DNA of 64,000 bases from Ga0077555 sp963741565. Its GTDB lineage: Bacteria; Pseudomonadota; Alphaproteobacteria; Rhizobiales; Hyphomicrobiaceae. Each line of letters starts with the position of its first letter. The stretch's first letter is position 1. This document shows, one piece after another, positions 33,941 to 43,480 of this stretch. The translations under genes were made by a program, and so were the position numbers. The notes under the pieces are model-generated. The model made no database searches. It saw only the letters and a list, made by a program, of their open reading frames with translations, and had not been told where the DNA came from. The stretch covers positions 186,001 through 250,000 of the forward strand of contig CAVUIK010000017.1 of NCBI GenBank assembly GCA_963741565.1, given 5' to 3'.

Positions 33941-35305
33941 ATGGCCCTTCAGGCGCCACTGCCGGAAATCGCGAAGCCGGCGCCGGAGGCTCGCCTATTG
34001 AACGATGGATTTGGGCTATCGGCCTATCGCCTGCTGACGCGGATGGCGCGGCCGGCGGCGGGCCTTATTCTCGGGTTGAGGGAGCGGCGGGGTAAGGAAG
34101 ACCCGCTTCGCCGGGGCGAGCGGCTGGGTGCGGCATCGATCCCGCGACCGACGGGCCAGGTGGCCTGGGCGCATGCCGCCAGCGTCGGCGAAGCGAACGC
34201 GGTGCTGCCGCTCCTTGCCCGGCTCGCCGAACTCGAGCCGGGCCTCACCATTCTGCTGACAACCGGCACCGTGACGTCCGCCCGCTTCGTGAAGAGCCGC
34301 CTGCCGCCCGGAACCCTGCATCAATATGTGCCGCTCGATGCGCCCCAGTTCGTCGCCCGCTTTCTCGAGCACTGGCAACCCGCGCTCGCCATTTTCACGG
34401 AGCAGGAGGTGTGGCCCAATCTCGTGATGGAAACGCGGGCGCGCGGCATTCCGATGGCGCTCGTCAATGCCCGCATGTCGGACCGGTCGTATGAGCGTTG
34501 GCTGCGCCGGCCCAGCGTGGCGCGGGCGCTATTTGCATGCTTCACCATCGTACTCGCGCAGAACGAAGCGATGGCGGCCAAGTTCACCACGCTCGGAGCG
34601 CGGCACGCCGTGCCTGTCGGCAACTTGAAGATCGACGCGCCGGCGCCGCCCGTGGACCGCGTTGCGTTCGACGCCTTGCAGGGCGCGCTCGGCGATCGCC
34701 CGCGTTGGCTTGCCGCCAGCACGCATCAAGGCGAGGAGATCATGATCGCGGCGGCGCATCGCGAGCTGCAGCGGCGTTTCGACGGGCTGTGCACGATCAT
34801 CGTACCGCGCCATCCGGAGCGCGGCCCACAGCTCGCGGAGACGCTCAAAGCCGAGGGATTCAGTGTCAACTGTCGCTCGCTCGGCGCGCTGCCGGCGGCG
34901 CGCACTGAGATCTACATCGCAGATACGATCGGCGAGCTTGGCACGTTCTATGCGGCGGCGCGGGTCGCCCTGATCGGCGGCTCGCTCGTGGCCCGCGGCG
35001 GGCAAAACCCGATCGAAGCCGTCCGGCACGGCACTGTCCCGCTCACGGGGCCGAACTGGACCAACTTCGAAGATTCGTATGCGGCCTTGCTCGCGCATGG
35101 CGGCGCCATCGAGGTGCGCACCGTTGACGCCATCGTGGCGGCCGTATCCAAGCTGCAGGCCGATCCGGCGACATTGCGCGAGATGCAGCAGCAGGGATCG
35201 CGCGCCCTGACGACGCTCGCCGGCGCGCTCGAGCGGTCGGCATCCACGCTCAGTCCGATGCTGCAAGCCGACGCCGCCGGATCGAGGCTGCGACGTGCGT
35301 CTTGA
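33941..35305 (+). CDS. waaA: 3-deoxy-D-manno-octulosonic acid transferase
   Basis: 454 residues. The N-terminus begins with a hydrophobic anchor region and the GT-B N-domain has WAHAASVGEANAVLPL, TTGTVTSARF and the segment FTEQEVWPN, whose Glu corresponds to the catalytic base of KDO transferase. The C-domain carries PRHPERGPQLAE, GELGTFYAAA and GGQNPIEAV, which bind CMP-KDO. It adds KDO to lipid IVA at the cytoplasmic face of the inner membrane. The lpxK start overlaps its end by 11 bases, so the two are translationally coupled. Confidence 0.95.
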   Translation: MALQAPLPEIAKPAPEARLLNDGFGLSAYRLLTRMARPAAGLILGLRERRGKEDPLRRGERLGAASIPRPTGQVAWAHAASVGEANAVLPLLARLAELEPGLTILLTTGTVTSARFVKSRLPPGTLHQYVPLDAPQFVARFLEHWQPALAIFTEQEVWPNLVMETRARGIPMALVNARMSDRSYERWLRRPSVARALFACFTIVLAQNEAMAAKFTTLGARHAVPVGNLKIDAPAPPVDRVAFDALQGALGDRPRWLAASTHQGEEIMIAAAHRELQRRFDGLCTIIVPRHPERGPQLAETLKAEGFSVNCRSLGALPAARTEIYIADTIGELGTFYAAARVALIGGSLVARGGQNPIEAVRHGTVPLTGPNWTNFEDSYAALLAHGGAIEVRTVDAIVAAVSKLQADPATLREMQQQGSRALTTLAGALERSASTLSPMLQADAAGSRLRRAS

Positions 35306-36368
35306 CGAGCCGTCGTGGTGGTACGCGGAGCGCGTGCGGCCCGCGGCGCGCCTGCTGGCACCAGCCGGCGCATTGTGGGGGCATCTCGCGCAGCGCCGCT
35401 TTCGTGCGACGACGCCCTACCGGTCACGCTTGCCCGTCATCTGTGTCGGCAACTTCACGGCCGGCGGCACCGGCAAGACACCGCTGACGCTGTTGCTGGT
35501 CGAGGAGCTGCGCAAGCTCGGCCGGTCGCCGGCGGTTCTGACGCGCGGCTATGGCGGCGCCGTCCGGGACTGCCATTGGGTCGACCTCCCGCGCGATACG
35601 GCCCGTGACGTCGGCGATGAGCCCCTGCTGCTCGCAGCCGCGGCCCCCACCCTGGTGGCGCGGGATCGCGCGGCGGGCGCACGCGCCATCGAGCAAGCCG
35701 CGTCCCGGCCCGGCGTGATCATGCCCGATGTGATCGTGATGGACGACGGATTGCAGAACCCCGCCCTGCGCAAAGACCTGTCGCTCGCCGTGGTGGACGG
35801 CCGGCGCGGGCTCGGCAACGGCCGCGTCATGCCAGCCGGGCCGCTCCGGGCGCCACTCGCCTTCCAGCTCGCGCTGGCCGACGCGATTGTCGTGAACGCG
35901 CCGTCGGACCGCGCAATCCCGGCCGAAACCGTCATGGGATGGCTGCGGCAACCGTTCAAAGGGCCGGTCCTGGCCGCGCAGCCGCGCCCGGCCGGCGATG
36001 CGCGATGGCTCGTAGGGACCAAAGTCGCCGCCTACGCCGCCATTGGATCGCCCGATCGCTTCTTCGATCTGTTGCGCCAGCTCGGCGCCGAGGTGGTCGC
36101 GGAACGCCGCTTCCCGGACCACCATGCGTTCTCGGATCGGGATGCGATGGGATTGCTGCAGCTGGCGGCAAAAGCGTCCGCGCTGCTGATCACGACCGAG
36201 AAGGATCTGGCCCGGCTGCGCGGGCGGACCGGCGCCGCTGAGACCCTGCGGCTGGCGTCCCTCACGCTGCCAATCAGGCTGCATCTCGATGCGCCACACG
36301 CCGACCAGCTGGTGGCGTTGTTGACGGCGGCGCTAGAGCGCGCCCATCCGTCCAACGCGCGATACTAA
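35295..36368 (+). CDS. lpxK: Tetraacyldisaccharide 4'-kinase
   Basis: 357 residues, starting at GTG 35295 inside the end of waaA. The N-terminus has the membrane-facing helix and the P-loop VGNFTAGGTGKTPLTLLL; downstream come LTRGYGG, DVGDEPLLLA, the VMDDGLQN motif and TTEKDLARL, all LpxK hallmarks. It phosphorylates the 4' position of the lipid A disaccharide using ATP. The coding end overlaps by four bases the stop of the convergent DUF2093 gene. Confidence 0.95.
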   Translation: MRLDEPSWWYAERVRPAARLLAPAGALWGHLAQRRFRATTPYRSRLPVICVGNFTAGGTGKTPLTLLLVEELRKLGRSPAVLTRGYGGAVRDCHWVDLPRDTARDVGDEPLLLAAAAPTLVARDRAAGARAIEQAASRPGVIMPDVIVMDDGLQNPALRKDLSLAVVDGRRGLGNGRVMPAGPLRAPLAFQLALADAIVVNAPSDRAIPAETVMGWLRQPFKGPVLAAQPRPAGDARWLVGTKVAAYAAIGSPDRFFDLLRQLGAEVVAERRFPDHHAFSDRDAMGLLQLAAKASALLITTEKDLARLRGRTGAAETLRLASLTLPIRLHLDAPHADQLVALLTAALERAHPSNARY

Positions 36369-36595
36369 ACCTGCCGGCGCCCCCGCAACTCCAGATGCCG
36401 CTGTAGCGACGCCTCGGCCGACACATAGGCCTCCTGCAGCTCGACGCTCCAATAGCGCAGGTCCGGAAGCGCGATCGGCTGGCCCGTCACAGCGCAGGTT
36501 ACGAAATCGCCCGGCGAGATCACCTGGAACTCGCCGTCCATGAACTTGACCCGGGCTTCCCCCTTGAGGCCGAATAGGCGTTCGAACCAATTCAT
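36365..36595 (-). CDS. DUF2093 domain-containing protein
   Basis: 76 residues from ATG 36595. The sequence MNWFERLFGLKGEARVKF, then FQVISPGDFVTCAVTGQPI and LRYWSVELQEAYVSAEAS, is the complete DUF2093 family, a small conserved protein of Hyphomicrobiales often found between lpxK and xseA. Function is unknown; the CAVTGQPI segment resembles a small beta-barrel zinc-ribbon-like turn but keeps only one Cys. It lies downstream of xseA on the same strand. Confidence 0.87.
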   Translation of the reverse strand: MNWFERLFGLKGEARVKFMDGEFQVISPGDFVTCAVTGQPIALPDLRYWSVELQEAYVSAEASLQRHLELRGRRQV

Positions 36596-36744
36596 CGTGC
36601 GGCTGGATCCTCGAGCCAAAATTCGCGCCCACCATACAGGCGGGATCGCTGGCTGGCCAGAAATGATGGCCGACGCTTAAGGTCGCAAGACGGCGGCGCC
36701 GAGCCCGGGCAGTCCGCAGGCATGAGGACAAGAACTCGAGAACT

Positions 36745-38378
36745 TCAGAACAAAGAGCCCTGGCCGCCGGAGGTTTTGCCGGGCTTGGCCGGACGTTGAG
36801 CAACGGCCGCGCGGCGGCGCGGAATTCCGGCTCCGCGCGTTTGGCCGGCCGCGACGATGTCGTCTCGGCCGCGATATGCCCGTCCGCCAGTTCGATATCG
36901 AGCCGGGTGCCGGGCGCAACGTCTGTAGCGGAACGGATCGCCTGGCCACTGTCGTCGCGCACAAGCGCAAACCCGCGCTTCAGGACGCTTTGGTAGCTGA
37001 GCGAGGCCAGCATCTGCGACTGCCCGTCCAACACCCGGCGACGATTGGCGAGCGCGCCCGAAAAAGCCTGCCCGAAGCGGCGCGACAGCAACTCAAGACG
37101 CTCACCTGCCCGGCCGAGACGATCCTTGAGCGTCATTGGCCTGAGCCGTCCGGCATATCGCTCGAGACGCGCGCGGCGGGCCGCCGCTCCGCGGGCCAGG
37201 GCATCTCGGGCCCGGGCGCTCGTCCGATCGAGCCGATCCTGCGCGCGGTCGATGCGCACCGACAGCAGGCGTGCCTGCAGACGTGGCGCAACCCGCGCCA
37301 GCCGCTTGGCATGCGCCTGCGTATTGGCGAACAGCGCGCGAGAGAGCCGCTTCTCCGACGCATCGAAGCGCTGGCGCGGCAGGGCCAGCAGATCCTCCAG
37401 GCGCGGCAGGCCGCGCGACGCCGCCTTCCAGTGCGCACGCGCCTCGTCGATGCGCCGCCGCGTGCGGCCCCGCAGGCGCTGGCCGAGCTCGGCCGTCCGC
37501 TCGACCAGATCGGCATGTTTCGGCACGGCCCATTCGGCGGCCTTGGTCGGCGTCGGCGCGCGGGCGTCGGCGGCGAGATCGATCAGCGTCCAATCCGTCT
37601 CGTGGCCAACGGCCGAAATCAGCGGGATCTTGCTGGTGGCCGCCGCCCGCACCACGGTCTCCTCGTTGAACCCCCACAGATCCTCGAGGCTGCCGCCGCC
37701 GCGTGCCACGATGATCAGGTCGGGACGCGGAATGCGGCCATCCGCCGGCAGTGCGTTGAAGCCGCGAATGGCGTTGGCGACCTCGCCGGCGCACGTCTCG
37801 CCCTGCACGCGGACCGGCCACAACAGGACGCGCGTCGGAAAACGCTCGGTGAAGCCTGCCAGCATGTCGCGGATCACGGCGCCGGTCGGCGAGGTGATGA
37901 TACCGACAACCTTCGGCAGAAACGGCAGCTTGCGCTTGCGCGCCTCCTCGAACAGGCCCTCAGCGGTCAGCTTGCGCTTGCGCTCCTCGAGCAGCGCCAT
38001 CAGCGCGCCGACGCCCGCCGGCTCGAGCGTCTCGATGACGATCTGGTACTTCGACGAGCCGGGATAGGTGGTGAGCCGCCCCTGGGCGATGACCTCCATG
38101 CCCTCTTCGGGCCGGAACTTGAGGCGCTGGAAATTGCCGCGCCAGATGACGGCCTCGATCTTCGACTTGTCGTCCTTCAGCGCGAAATAGCAGTGTCCGG
38201 AGGCGTGCGGTCCGCGATAGCCCGAGATTTCTCCTTTGACGCGGACATAGCCGAAGCCGTCCTCGAGGGCGCGCTTGATCGCGCCCGAGAGCTCGGAGAC
38301 CGAAAACTCGGCAATGTTGACGCCGGGCGCGTCCGGCGCGTGCGGGCTCGGCCACGAATCGGGTTCCTTTGTTGCCAC
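36745..38378 (-). CDS. xseA: Exodeoxyribonuclease VII large subunit with a shifted C-terminal tail
   Basis: GTG start at 38378. The protein has the N-terminal OB fold (VSELSGAIKRALEDGFGYVRVKGEISGY), the catalytic core with VGIITSPTGAVIRDM, VARGGGSLEDLWGFNEE and SAVGHETDWTLIDLAAD, and the long coiled coil. In the frame that carries the core no stop occurs until 36333, inside the DUF2093 gene. In the neighbouring frame the sequence gives KPGKTSGGQGSLF and TGA at 36747-36745, the conserved xseA ending. A one-base deletion at roughly 36800-36870 explains both. The core is intact, so the nuclease could still assemble with XseB. Confidence 0.9.
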
Positions 38379-38458
38379 CGGGTTCGATGATACATCAAGC
38401 CAGCCGAATCGTGGCGTCGGTTCCGGTACATTTCCCGACCTTTCAAGGAGCCTCGCAC

Positions 38459-39742
38459 ATGAACGTGCTGCTGATCGGATCCGGGGGACGCGAACATGCC
38501 CTCGCCTGGGCCATCAGCGCCAGTCCGTTACTAACAAAATTGTGGTGTGCCCCGGGCAACGGCGGCATTTCGGAATTGGCCGAATGCGTGGCCCTGGACC
38601 CCGCGGACCATGCGGGGATCATCGCGTTCTGCCGGCAGAGCAAGATCGATTTCGTGGTCGTTGGCCCCGAAGCGCCGCTGGTGGCCGGCCTCGTCGACGA
38701 TCTGCAGGCCGCCGGCATCAAGGCGTTCGGCCCCAACAAGGCGGCGGCCCAGCTCGAAGGATCGAAGGCGTTTACCAAGGATCTGTGCGCCGAATGCGGC
38801 ATTCCGACAGGCGCCTACGGGCGCTTCACGGACGCAGCATCGGCGAAGCGCTACGCGGCCGCCACGCAGCGCCTGCCGGTCGTCGTGAAGGCCGACGGGC
38901 TCGCGGCCGGCAAGGGCGTCGTGATCGCCGAGACGCGGGCTGCGACGGACGCCGCCATCGACGCCTGCTTTGGCGGCGCGTTTGGCGCAGCCGGCGCAGA
39001 GGTGGTGATCGAGGAGTTTCTCGCCGGCGAGGAGGTCAGCTTCTTCGCGCTGTGTGACGGGACCAACGTGCTGCCGTTAGCCACTGCACAGGATCACAAA
39101 CGCGTCGGCGATGGCGATCAGGGACCGAACACGGGCGGCATGGGAGCCTATTCGCCCGCACCCGTGGCAACGCCCGAGATTGAGGCGCGCATCATGGCGG
39201 AAATCATCCGCCCGACGGTTGCGGGCATGGCCAAGCGCGGCACACCGTTCCGGGGCGTGCTTTATGCCGGCATCATGGTAACCGCCGATGGTCCGAAGAT
39301 CTACGAGTACAATGTCCGCTTCGGCGATCCGGAATGCCAGGTTCTGATGATGCGCCTGAAGTCGGATTTTCTGGCGGCGCTGCTCGCCACCGCCGACGGC
39401 GTGCTCGGCAGCTTCGATCTCCGATGGCGCGACGAGGTTGCGCTGACCGTCGTGATGGCAGCCAACGGGTATCCCGGCGACTACCAGCGCGGCAGCGAGA
39501 TCAAGGGCCTGGACAAGGCCGCCACCCTGCCGCACGTCGCGATCTTCCATGCCGGGACCCGGCGCGAGGACGGCCGCATGCTTGCGAACGGCGGCCGTGT
39601 GCTGTGCGTCACCGCCATCGGCCGAACCGTGTGCGAGGCGCAACGCCGCGCCTACGAGGCCGTTGACGCCGTGAACTGGCCCGGAGGCTTCTGCCGCCGT
39701 GACATCGGCTGGCGGGCCATCGAGCGGGAGAGCCGCGGATGA
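38459..39742 (+). CDS. purD: Phosphoribosylamine--glycine ligase
   Basis: 427 residues from ATG 38459 with AAGGAG upstream. It opens MNVLLIGSGGREHALAW and has the ATP-grasp blocks VVKADGLAAGKGVVIA, EEFLAGEEVSFF, NTGGMGAYSP and YNVRFGDPECQ. The enzyme joins glycine to phosphoribosylamine, the second step of purine synthesis. It is divergent from xseA, the usual neighbour in this order, and its stop overlaps the next start as ATGA. Confidence 0.97.
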   Translation: MNVLLIGSGGREHALAWAISASPLLTKLWCAPGNGGISELAECVALDPADHAGIIAFCRQSKIDFVVVGPEAPLVAGLVDDLQAAGIKAFGPNKAAAQLEGSKAFTKDLCAECGIPTGAYGRFTDAASAKRYAAATQRLPVVVKADGLAAGKGVVIAETRAATDAAIDACFGGAFGAAGAEVVIEEFLAGEEVSFFALCDGTNVLPLATAQDHKRVGDGDQGPNTGGMGAYSPAPVATPEIEARIMAEIIRPTVAGMAKRGTPFRGVLYAGIMVTADGPKIYEYNVRFGDPECQVLMMRLKSDFLAALLATADGVLGSFDLRWRDEVALTVVMAANGYPGDYQRGSEIKGLDKAATLPHVAIFHAGTRREDGRMLANGGRVLCVTAIGRTVCEAQRRAYEAVDAVNWPGGFCRRDIGWRAIERESRG

Positions 39743-40665
39743 CAGGCGCGACGCCCAGCATTGCCGGTGACTTATTTCCGGGTTTCGCGGACCATGAGTT
39801 GAATGTCGGCGCCGTGCGGATCTTTGCCCGCGTCGGCGGAGCGGGACCACCGCTGCTGCTGCTGCACGGCTATCCCCAAACCCACGCCATGTGGCACCGC
39901 ATCGCGCCGGCACTTGCAGAGCACTTCACGCTGGTGATGCCCGATCTCAGGGGATACGGGCGCAGCTCCTGCCCGCCGACCGATCTCGATCATCGCCCCT
40001 ACTCGAAGCGGGCAATGGCCGGGGATGTGCTCGTCGTGATGCAGCGGCTCGGATTCAAGCGTTTTGCCATCATGGGCCATGACCGCGGTGCCCGCGTCGC
40101 GCATCGCCTCGCGATCGACCATGGCTCCGATATCTCGGCGCTCGTCCTGCTCGACATCATGTCGGTTTTCGACCAATGGCATGCGCAAGACAAAAGCACG
40201 AAATTGCGCATGTTTCATTGGGCTCTTCTCGCGCAACCTGCTCCGCTTCCCGAGAGCCTGATCGGCAGCGACCCGATCGACTGGCTCGAAAGCCAGCTGA
40301 AGCGCGGCATGAAAAGCGGAACACTCGACGCCATCGACCCCAGGGCGATGGCGGACTATGTCGCCGCCTTCTCGGACCCCGACCATCGGCACGCGACCTG
40401 CGAGGACTACCGCGCCGGCGCGCATTGCGACTTCGCCGACGAGACCGCGGACCGCAAATTCCGCCGCCTGATCGAATGCCCGACGCTCGCCATCTGGGGG
40501 AAGCAAAGCAGCCTCGGCGGCATCAAGAACCTCCTGGATCTTTGGCGTGCGGTTTGCCCCAATATTTCGGGACATGAAATTGATGGTGGCCATTATATTG
40601 CCGAGGAGAACCCTACCGATCTCATCGCGCATACCCTGCCCTTCCTCAAGCGATACCAGGAGTAA
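39739..40665 (+). CDS. Fluoroacetate-dehalogenase-like alpha/beta hydrolase, copy 1
   Basis: 308 residues. The nucleophile elbow GHDRGARV has Asp115, with the two Arg that hold a carboxylate in fluoroacetate dehalogenases; the acid Asp139 is in LLDIM, the halide pocket is His160-Trp161 and Tyr224 (CEDYRAGA), and the base is His285 (GGHYIAEE). All residues needed for the Asp-ester dehalogenase mechanism are present. Epoxide hydrolases of related sequence would instead have two Tyr in the cap. ATG overlaps the purD stop. A second gene of the same family starts four bases after this one ends. Confidence 0.85.
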   Translation: MTGATPSIAGDLFPGFADHELNVGAVRIFARVGGAGPPLLLLHGYPQTHAMWHRIAPALAEHFTLVMPDLRGYGRSSCPPTDLDHRPYSKRAMAGDVLVVMQRLGFKRFAIMGHDRGARVAHRLAIDHGSDISALVLLDIMSVFDQWHAQDKSTKLRMFHWALLAQPAPLPESLIGSDPIDWLESQLKRGMKSGTLDAIDPRAMADYVAAFSDPDHRHATCEDYRAGAHCDFADETADRKFRRLIECPTLAIWGKQSSLGGIKNLLDLWRAVCPNISGHEIDGGHYIAEENPTDLIAHTLPFLKRYQE

Positions 40666-40669
40666 CGGG

Positions 40670-41581
40670 ATGACCGCCCTCCCCGACTTGTTTCCCGGTT
40701 TCAGCACCCGCCGATTCAAGACCGATGGCGCGGAGATCTTCGCCCGGACCGGCGGCAGCGGGCCGCCCCTGCTGATGCTGCATGGCTACCCGCAAACCCA
40801 CGTCTGCTGGCACAAGGTCGCGACGGAGTTGGCACGGCACTTCACGCTCGTCATTCCGGACCTGCGCGGTTATGGCGACAGCACGGGACCGAAAACGGAT
40901 GCCGAACATCTCGCCTATTCGAAGCGGGCCATGGGTAACGACTTCGTCGCCGTGATGGACGCACTTGGCCACAAGCGTTTTGGCGTGCTGTGCCACGACC
41001 GGGGTGCGCGCGTTGGCTATCGCATGGCGCTCGATCATGCCGCACGCGTCGAGCGGCTGGCGACGCTCGATATCGTCACCACCCACGACGCCTGGTCGGA
41101 TATGGACAAAGGCAATGCGATCGGCCGATTCCACTGGGCGTTCCTCGCCCGTCCCGCGCCGTTCCCGGAGACGATGATCGGCGCCAATCCCTCGTATTTC
41201 CTCGACTATCTGCTATCGCAGTGGACTCAGACGAAGGATCTGGGGGCCTTCGACCCCGGCGCGCTGGCACACTATCGCCATGCCTTCTCCAAACCCGAGG
41301 TGATCCACGCCAGCTGCGAGGACTATCGGGCGGGCGCCACCTGCGATCCTGATTTCGATGCCAAGGACAAGGCCGCAGGCCGGCGCATCGCGATGCCGAT
41401 GCTGGCGCTTTGGGGCGCGCAGCGCAAGAACGGCTTCGTGAACAAACCGCTCGAGACCTGGCGGGCCTGGTGCCCGGAGGTTCGCGGCGAGCCCATCGAG
41501 TCCGGCCATTTCCTGGCCGAGGAGGCGCCGAAAGAGACACTGGCGGCGCTGTTGCCGTTCCTGCTCGAACGAAAATCCTGA
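40670..41581 (+). CDS. Fluoroacetate-dehalogenase-like alpha/beta hydrolase, copy 2
   Basis: 303 residues. Asp110, Arg111 and Arg114 (CHDRGAR), Asp134 (TLDIV), His155-Trp156 (FHWAFL), Tyr219 (CEDYR) and His280 (SGHFLAEE) fall on the same residue numbers as reported for the Rhodopseudomonas fluoroacetate dehalogenase, an exact match in spacing. The enzyme class breaks C-F or C-Cl bonds of haloacetates in the cytoplasm. It is a tandem relative of copy 1, sharing GGxGPPLLxLHGYPQTH and many loops. An earlier in-frame ATG inside copy 1 is discounted. Confidence 0.87.
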   Translation: MTALPDLFPGFSTRRFKTDGAEIFARTGGSGPPLLMLHGYPQTHVCWHKVATELARHFTLVIPDLRGYGDSTGPKTDAEHLAYSKRAMGNDFVAVMDALGHKRFGVLCHDRGARVGYRMALDHAARVERLATLDIVTTHDAWSDMDKGNAIGRFHWAFLARPAPFPETMIGANPSYFLDYLLSQWTQTKDLGAFDPGALAHYRHAFSKPEVIHASCEDYRAGATCDPDFDAKDKAAGRRIAMPMLALWGAQRKNGFVNKPLETWRAWCPEVRGEPIESGHFLAEEAPKETLAALLPFLLERKS

Positions 41582-41620
41582 GCCTGCGCTTGAGGGTTAG
41601 AGAAACGAGTATTGCGTGAC

Positions 41621-42616
41621 ATGAGCAAGGTGATTGCACGGTCGAATGCGGGGCCACCGATTCCGCTCCGCAAGCCGCCGACGATCGGACTGGCCCTTGG
41701 CGGCGGTGGTGCGCGCGGGTTGGCGCACATCCTGATGCTCGAAGCCTTCGAAGAGCTGGGATTGCAGCCCGCTGTCATCTCCGGCACCTCGATCGGCGCG
41801 ATCTTCGGCGCAGCTTATGCGTCCGGCATACCGGCCTCCCTGTTGCGTGCCCATACCGAGGAAACGCTGTCGCAGCGATTCGATCTGATGCGCCAGCTGC
41901 TGTCGGCGCGCGCCGATCCGATCCAGAAGCTGTTCAATCTGGTGCCGCTGCGCGCCGCTCTGCTCAATCCGAATGCGCTGCTGGAACTGTTACTGCCCTC
42001 GCAAGTGGCGGCGAGCTTCAGCGAGCTGAAAATTCCGTTGCAGATCGTGGCAACGGACTTTTACGCGCAAGAGGCCACCGTCATTTCGACAGGTCAACTC
42101 AGGCGCGCCATCGCGGCCAGCATGGCACTGCCGGCGATCTTCCAGCCCGTCGTCATCGACGGTCGCGCGCTGATGGACGGCGGCCTCGTCAATCCGTTGC
42201 CGTTTGACCTGCTCACGGGACATGCCGACATCATCGTCGCCATCGACGTGTCGGGCGCGTCCAGAGATCCGACCACGGCCGGCGGCCCCAGCGCGTTCGA
42301 GGCGCTGATTTCGTCGTCGCAGATCCTGCAGCGGTCGATTGTTCGCGAAAAACTGAAATCGACGCAACCGGACATCTACATCGACGTCGATACCGACAAT
42401 TTCCATGTTCTCGAGTTCCATCATTACAAGGACATCATGGCTGCCGCTGCGCCGGCGAAAGCGGCATTGAAGCGGCAGCTGACGAAGATCCTCGGCAGCG
42501 AGACGGTTGCGCAGACCACGCCGCTGGTGCTGGTCGGTCCGGTGGCAGAAGACGACGCGCCAAAGAAAAAGAAAAAACGGCGCTTGCTACCGGAACGGCG
42601 CAGCAAGAAATCATGA
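41621..42616 (+). CDS. Patatin-like phospholipase, copy 1
   Basis: 331 residues from ATG 41621. The patatin domain has the oxyanion loop GGGGARGLAHI, the nucleophile elbow GTSIGA and the catalytic Asp motif DGGLVNPLP, as in RssA/NTE-type proteins. The C-terminus ends in a strongly basic run (KKKKKRRLLPERRSKKS) that may contact membrane or nucleic acid. No signal peptide is seen. It hydrolyses acyl esters by Ser/Asp. Its stop overlaps the start of copy 2 as ATGA, so both are translated together. Confidence 0.87.
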   Translation: MSKVIARSNAGPPIPLRKPPTIGLALGGGGARGLAHILMLEAFEELGLQPAVISGTSIGAIFGAAYASGIPASLLRAHTEETLSQRFDLMRQLLSARADPIQKLFNLVPLRAALLNPNALLELLLPSQVAASFSELKIPLQIVATDFYAQEATVISTGQLRRAIAASMALPAIFQPVVIDGRALMDGGLVNPLPFDLLTGHADIIVAIDVSGASRDPTTAGGPSAFEALISSSQILQRSIVREKLKSTQPDIYIDVDTDNFHVLEFHHYKDIMAAAAPAKAALKRQLTKILGSETVAQTTPLVLVGPVAEDDAPKKKKKRRLLPERRSKKS

Positions 42617-43473
42617 TCGCCGCGCCGCATGAGCAGACCGCTGCGCGGTCGAGGCCGACGGTCGCCCTGGCGCTCGGCGGAGGTTCGGCGCGCGGCTTGG
42701 CGCACATCCTGATGCTCGAAGCCCTCGACGAGCTTGGCGTGACGCCGGTGGCGATCGCTGGCACTTCGATGGGCGCGATCATCGGGTCGGCCTACGCCGC
42801 CGGACTGAGCGCCCGCGAGATCCGCAGCCATTTCGAGCAACTCCTGTCGAGCCGGCGCGCGCTCATGGCCCGACTGGCGCGTGTCCTGCCGGGACATATC
42901 TCGACGCTGTGGAGTGCACGCCGTCCCTCGGTCATCGACGGCGTGACGCTGCTGGAGATGCTGATGCCCGAATCGGTTCGGGTGGATTTCGCCAGCCTGA
43001 AAATCCCATTCTGGGTGGTCGCCACGGATTTCTACGGGATCCAGCCGGCCGTTCTGTCGAGCGGGCCGGTCATCCGAGCGATTGCAGCCAGCGCCGCATT
43101 GCCGACCGTCATGCGGCCTGTCGTGATCGACGGCCGCGTCCTACTCGACGGCGGATACGTCAACCCGACACCGTTCGACATCGTCATGGACAAGGCAGAC
43201 GTCACGGTCGCCGTCGACGTGACGGGCGTCCCGCAGCGCCACGACGGCCGGGAGATACCGTCGACGAAGGCCGCCTGGGTCGGCGCGACGCAGATCCTGT
43301 TTCACACGATCACGCGCGAGAAGCTGAAAGCGTCGCCGCCGCAGATCTTCATCCGCCCCGACGTCGGGCATTTCACGACCATGGATTTCCTGAAGATCCG
43401 CGAGATCTTCGCGGCGGCCGCGCCTGCCAAGGACGCCCTCAAGCGGCAGCTCGGCGCCGCGCTCGGGATGTGA
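42613..43473 (+). CDS. Patatin-like phospholipase, copy 2
   Basis: 286 residues. Motifs are GGGSARGLAHI, GTSMGA and DGGYVNPTP, so both Ser and Asp of the dyad are kept. It aligns through most of its length with copy 1, sharing HILMLEA, ELKIP-like segments, IVATDFY-type strands and APAKxALKRQL near the end, but lacks the basic tail. The two arose by tandem duplication. It ends seven bases from the convergent hemW gene. Confidence 0.87.
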   Translation: MIAAPHEQTAARSRPTVALALGGGSARGLAHILMLEALDELGVTPVAIAGTSMGAIIGSAYAAGLSAREIRSHFEQLLSSRRALMARLARVLPGHISTLWSARRPSVIDGVTLLEMLMPESVRVDFASLKIPFWVVATDFYGIQPAVLSSGPVIRAIAASAALPTVMRPVVIDGRVLLDGGYVNPTPFDIVMDKADVTVAVDVTGVPQRHDGREIPSTKAAWVGATQILFHTITREKLKASPPQIFIRPDVGHFTTMDFLKIREIFAAAAPAKDALKRQLGAALGM

Positions 43474-43480
43474 GGGGGCC

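Noticed and set aside
36333..38378. A 681-residue fusion of XseA with a long basic tail
   Set aside because: The extra residues are the DUF2093 gene read in another frame; the normal xseA ending with QGSLF and TGA lies in the neighbouring frame.
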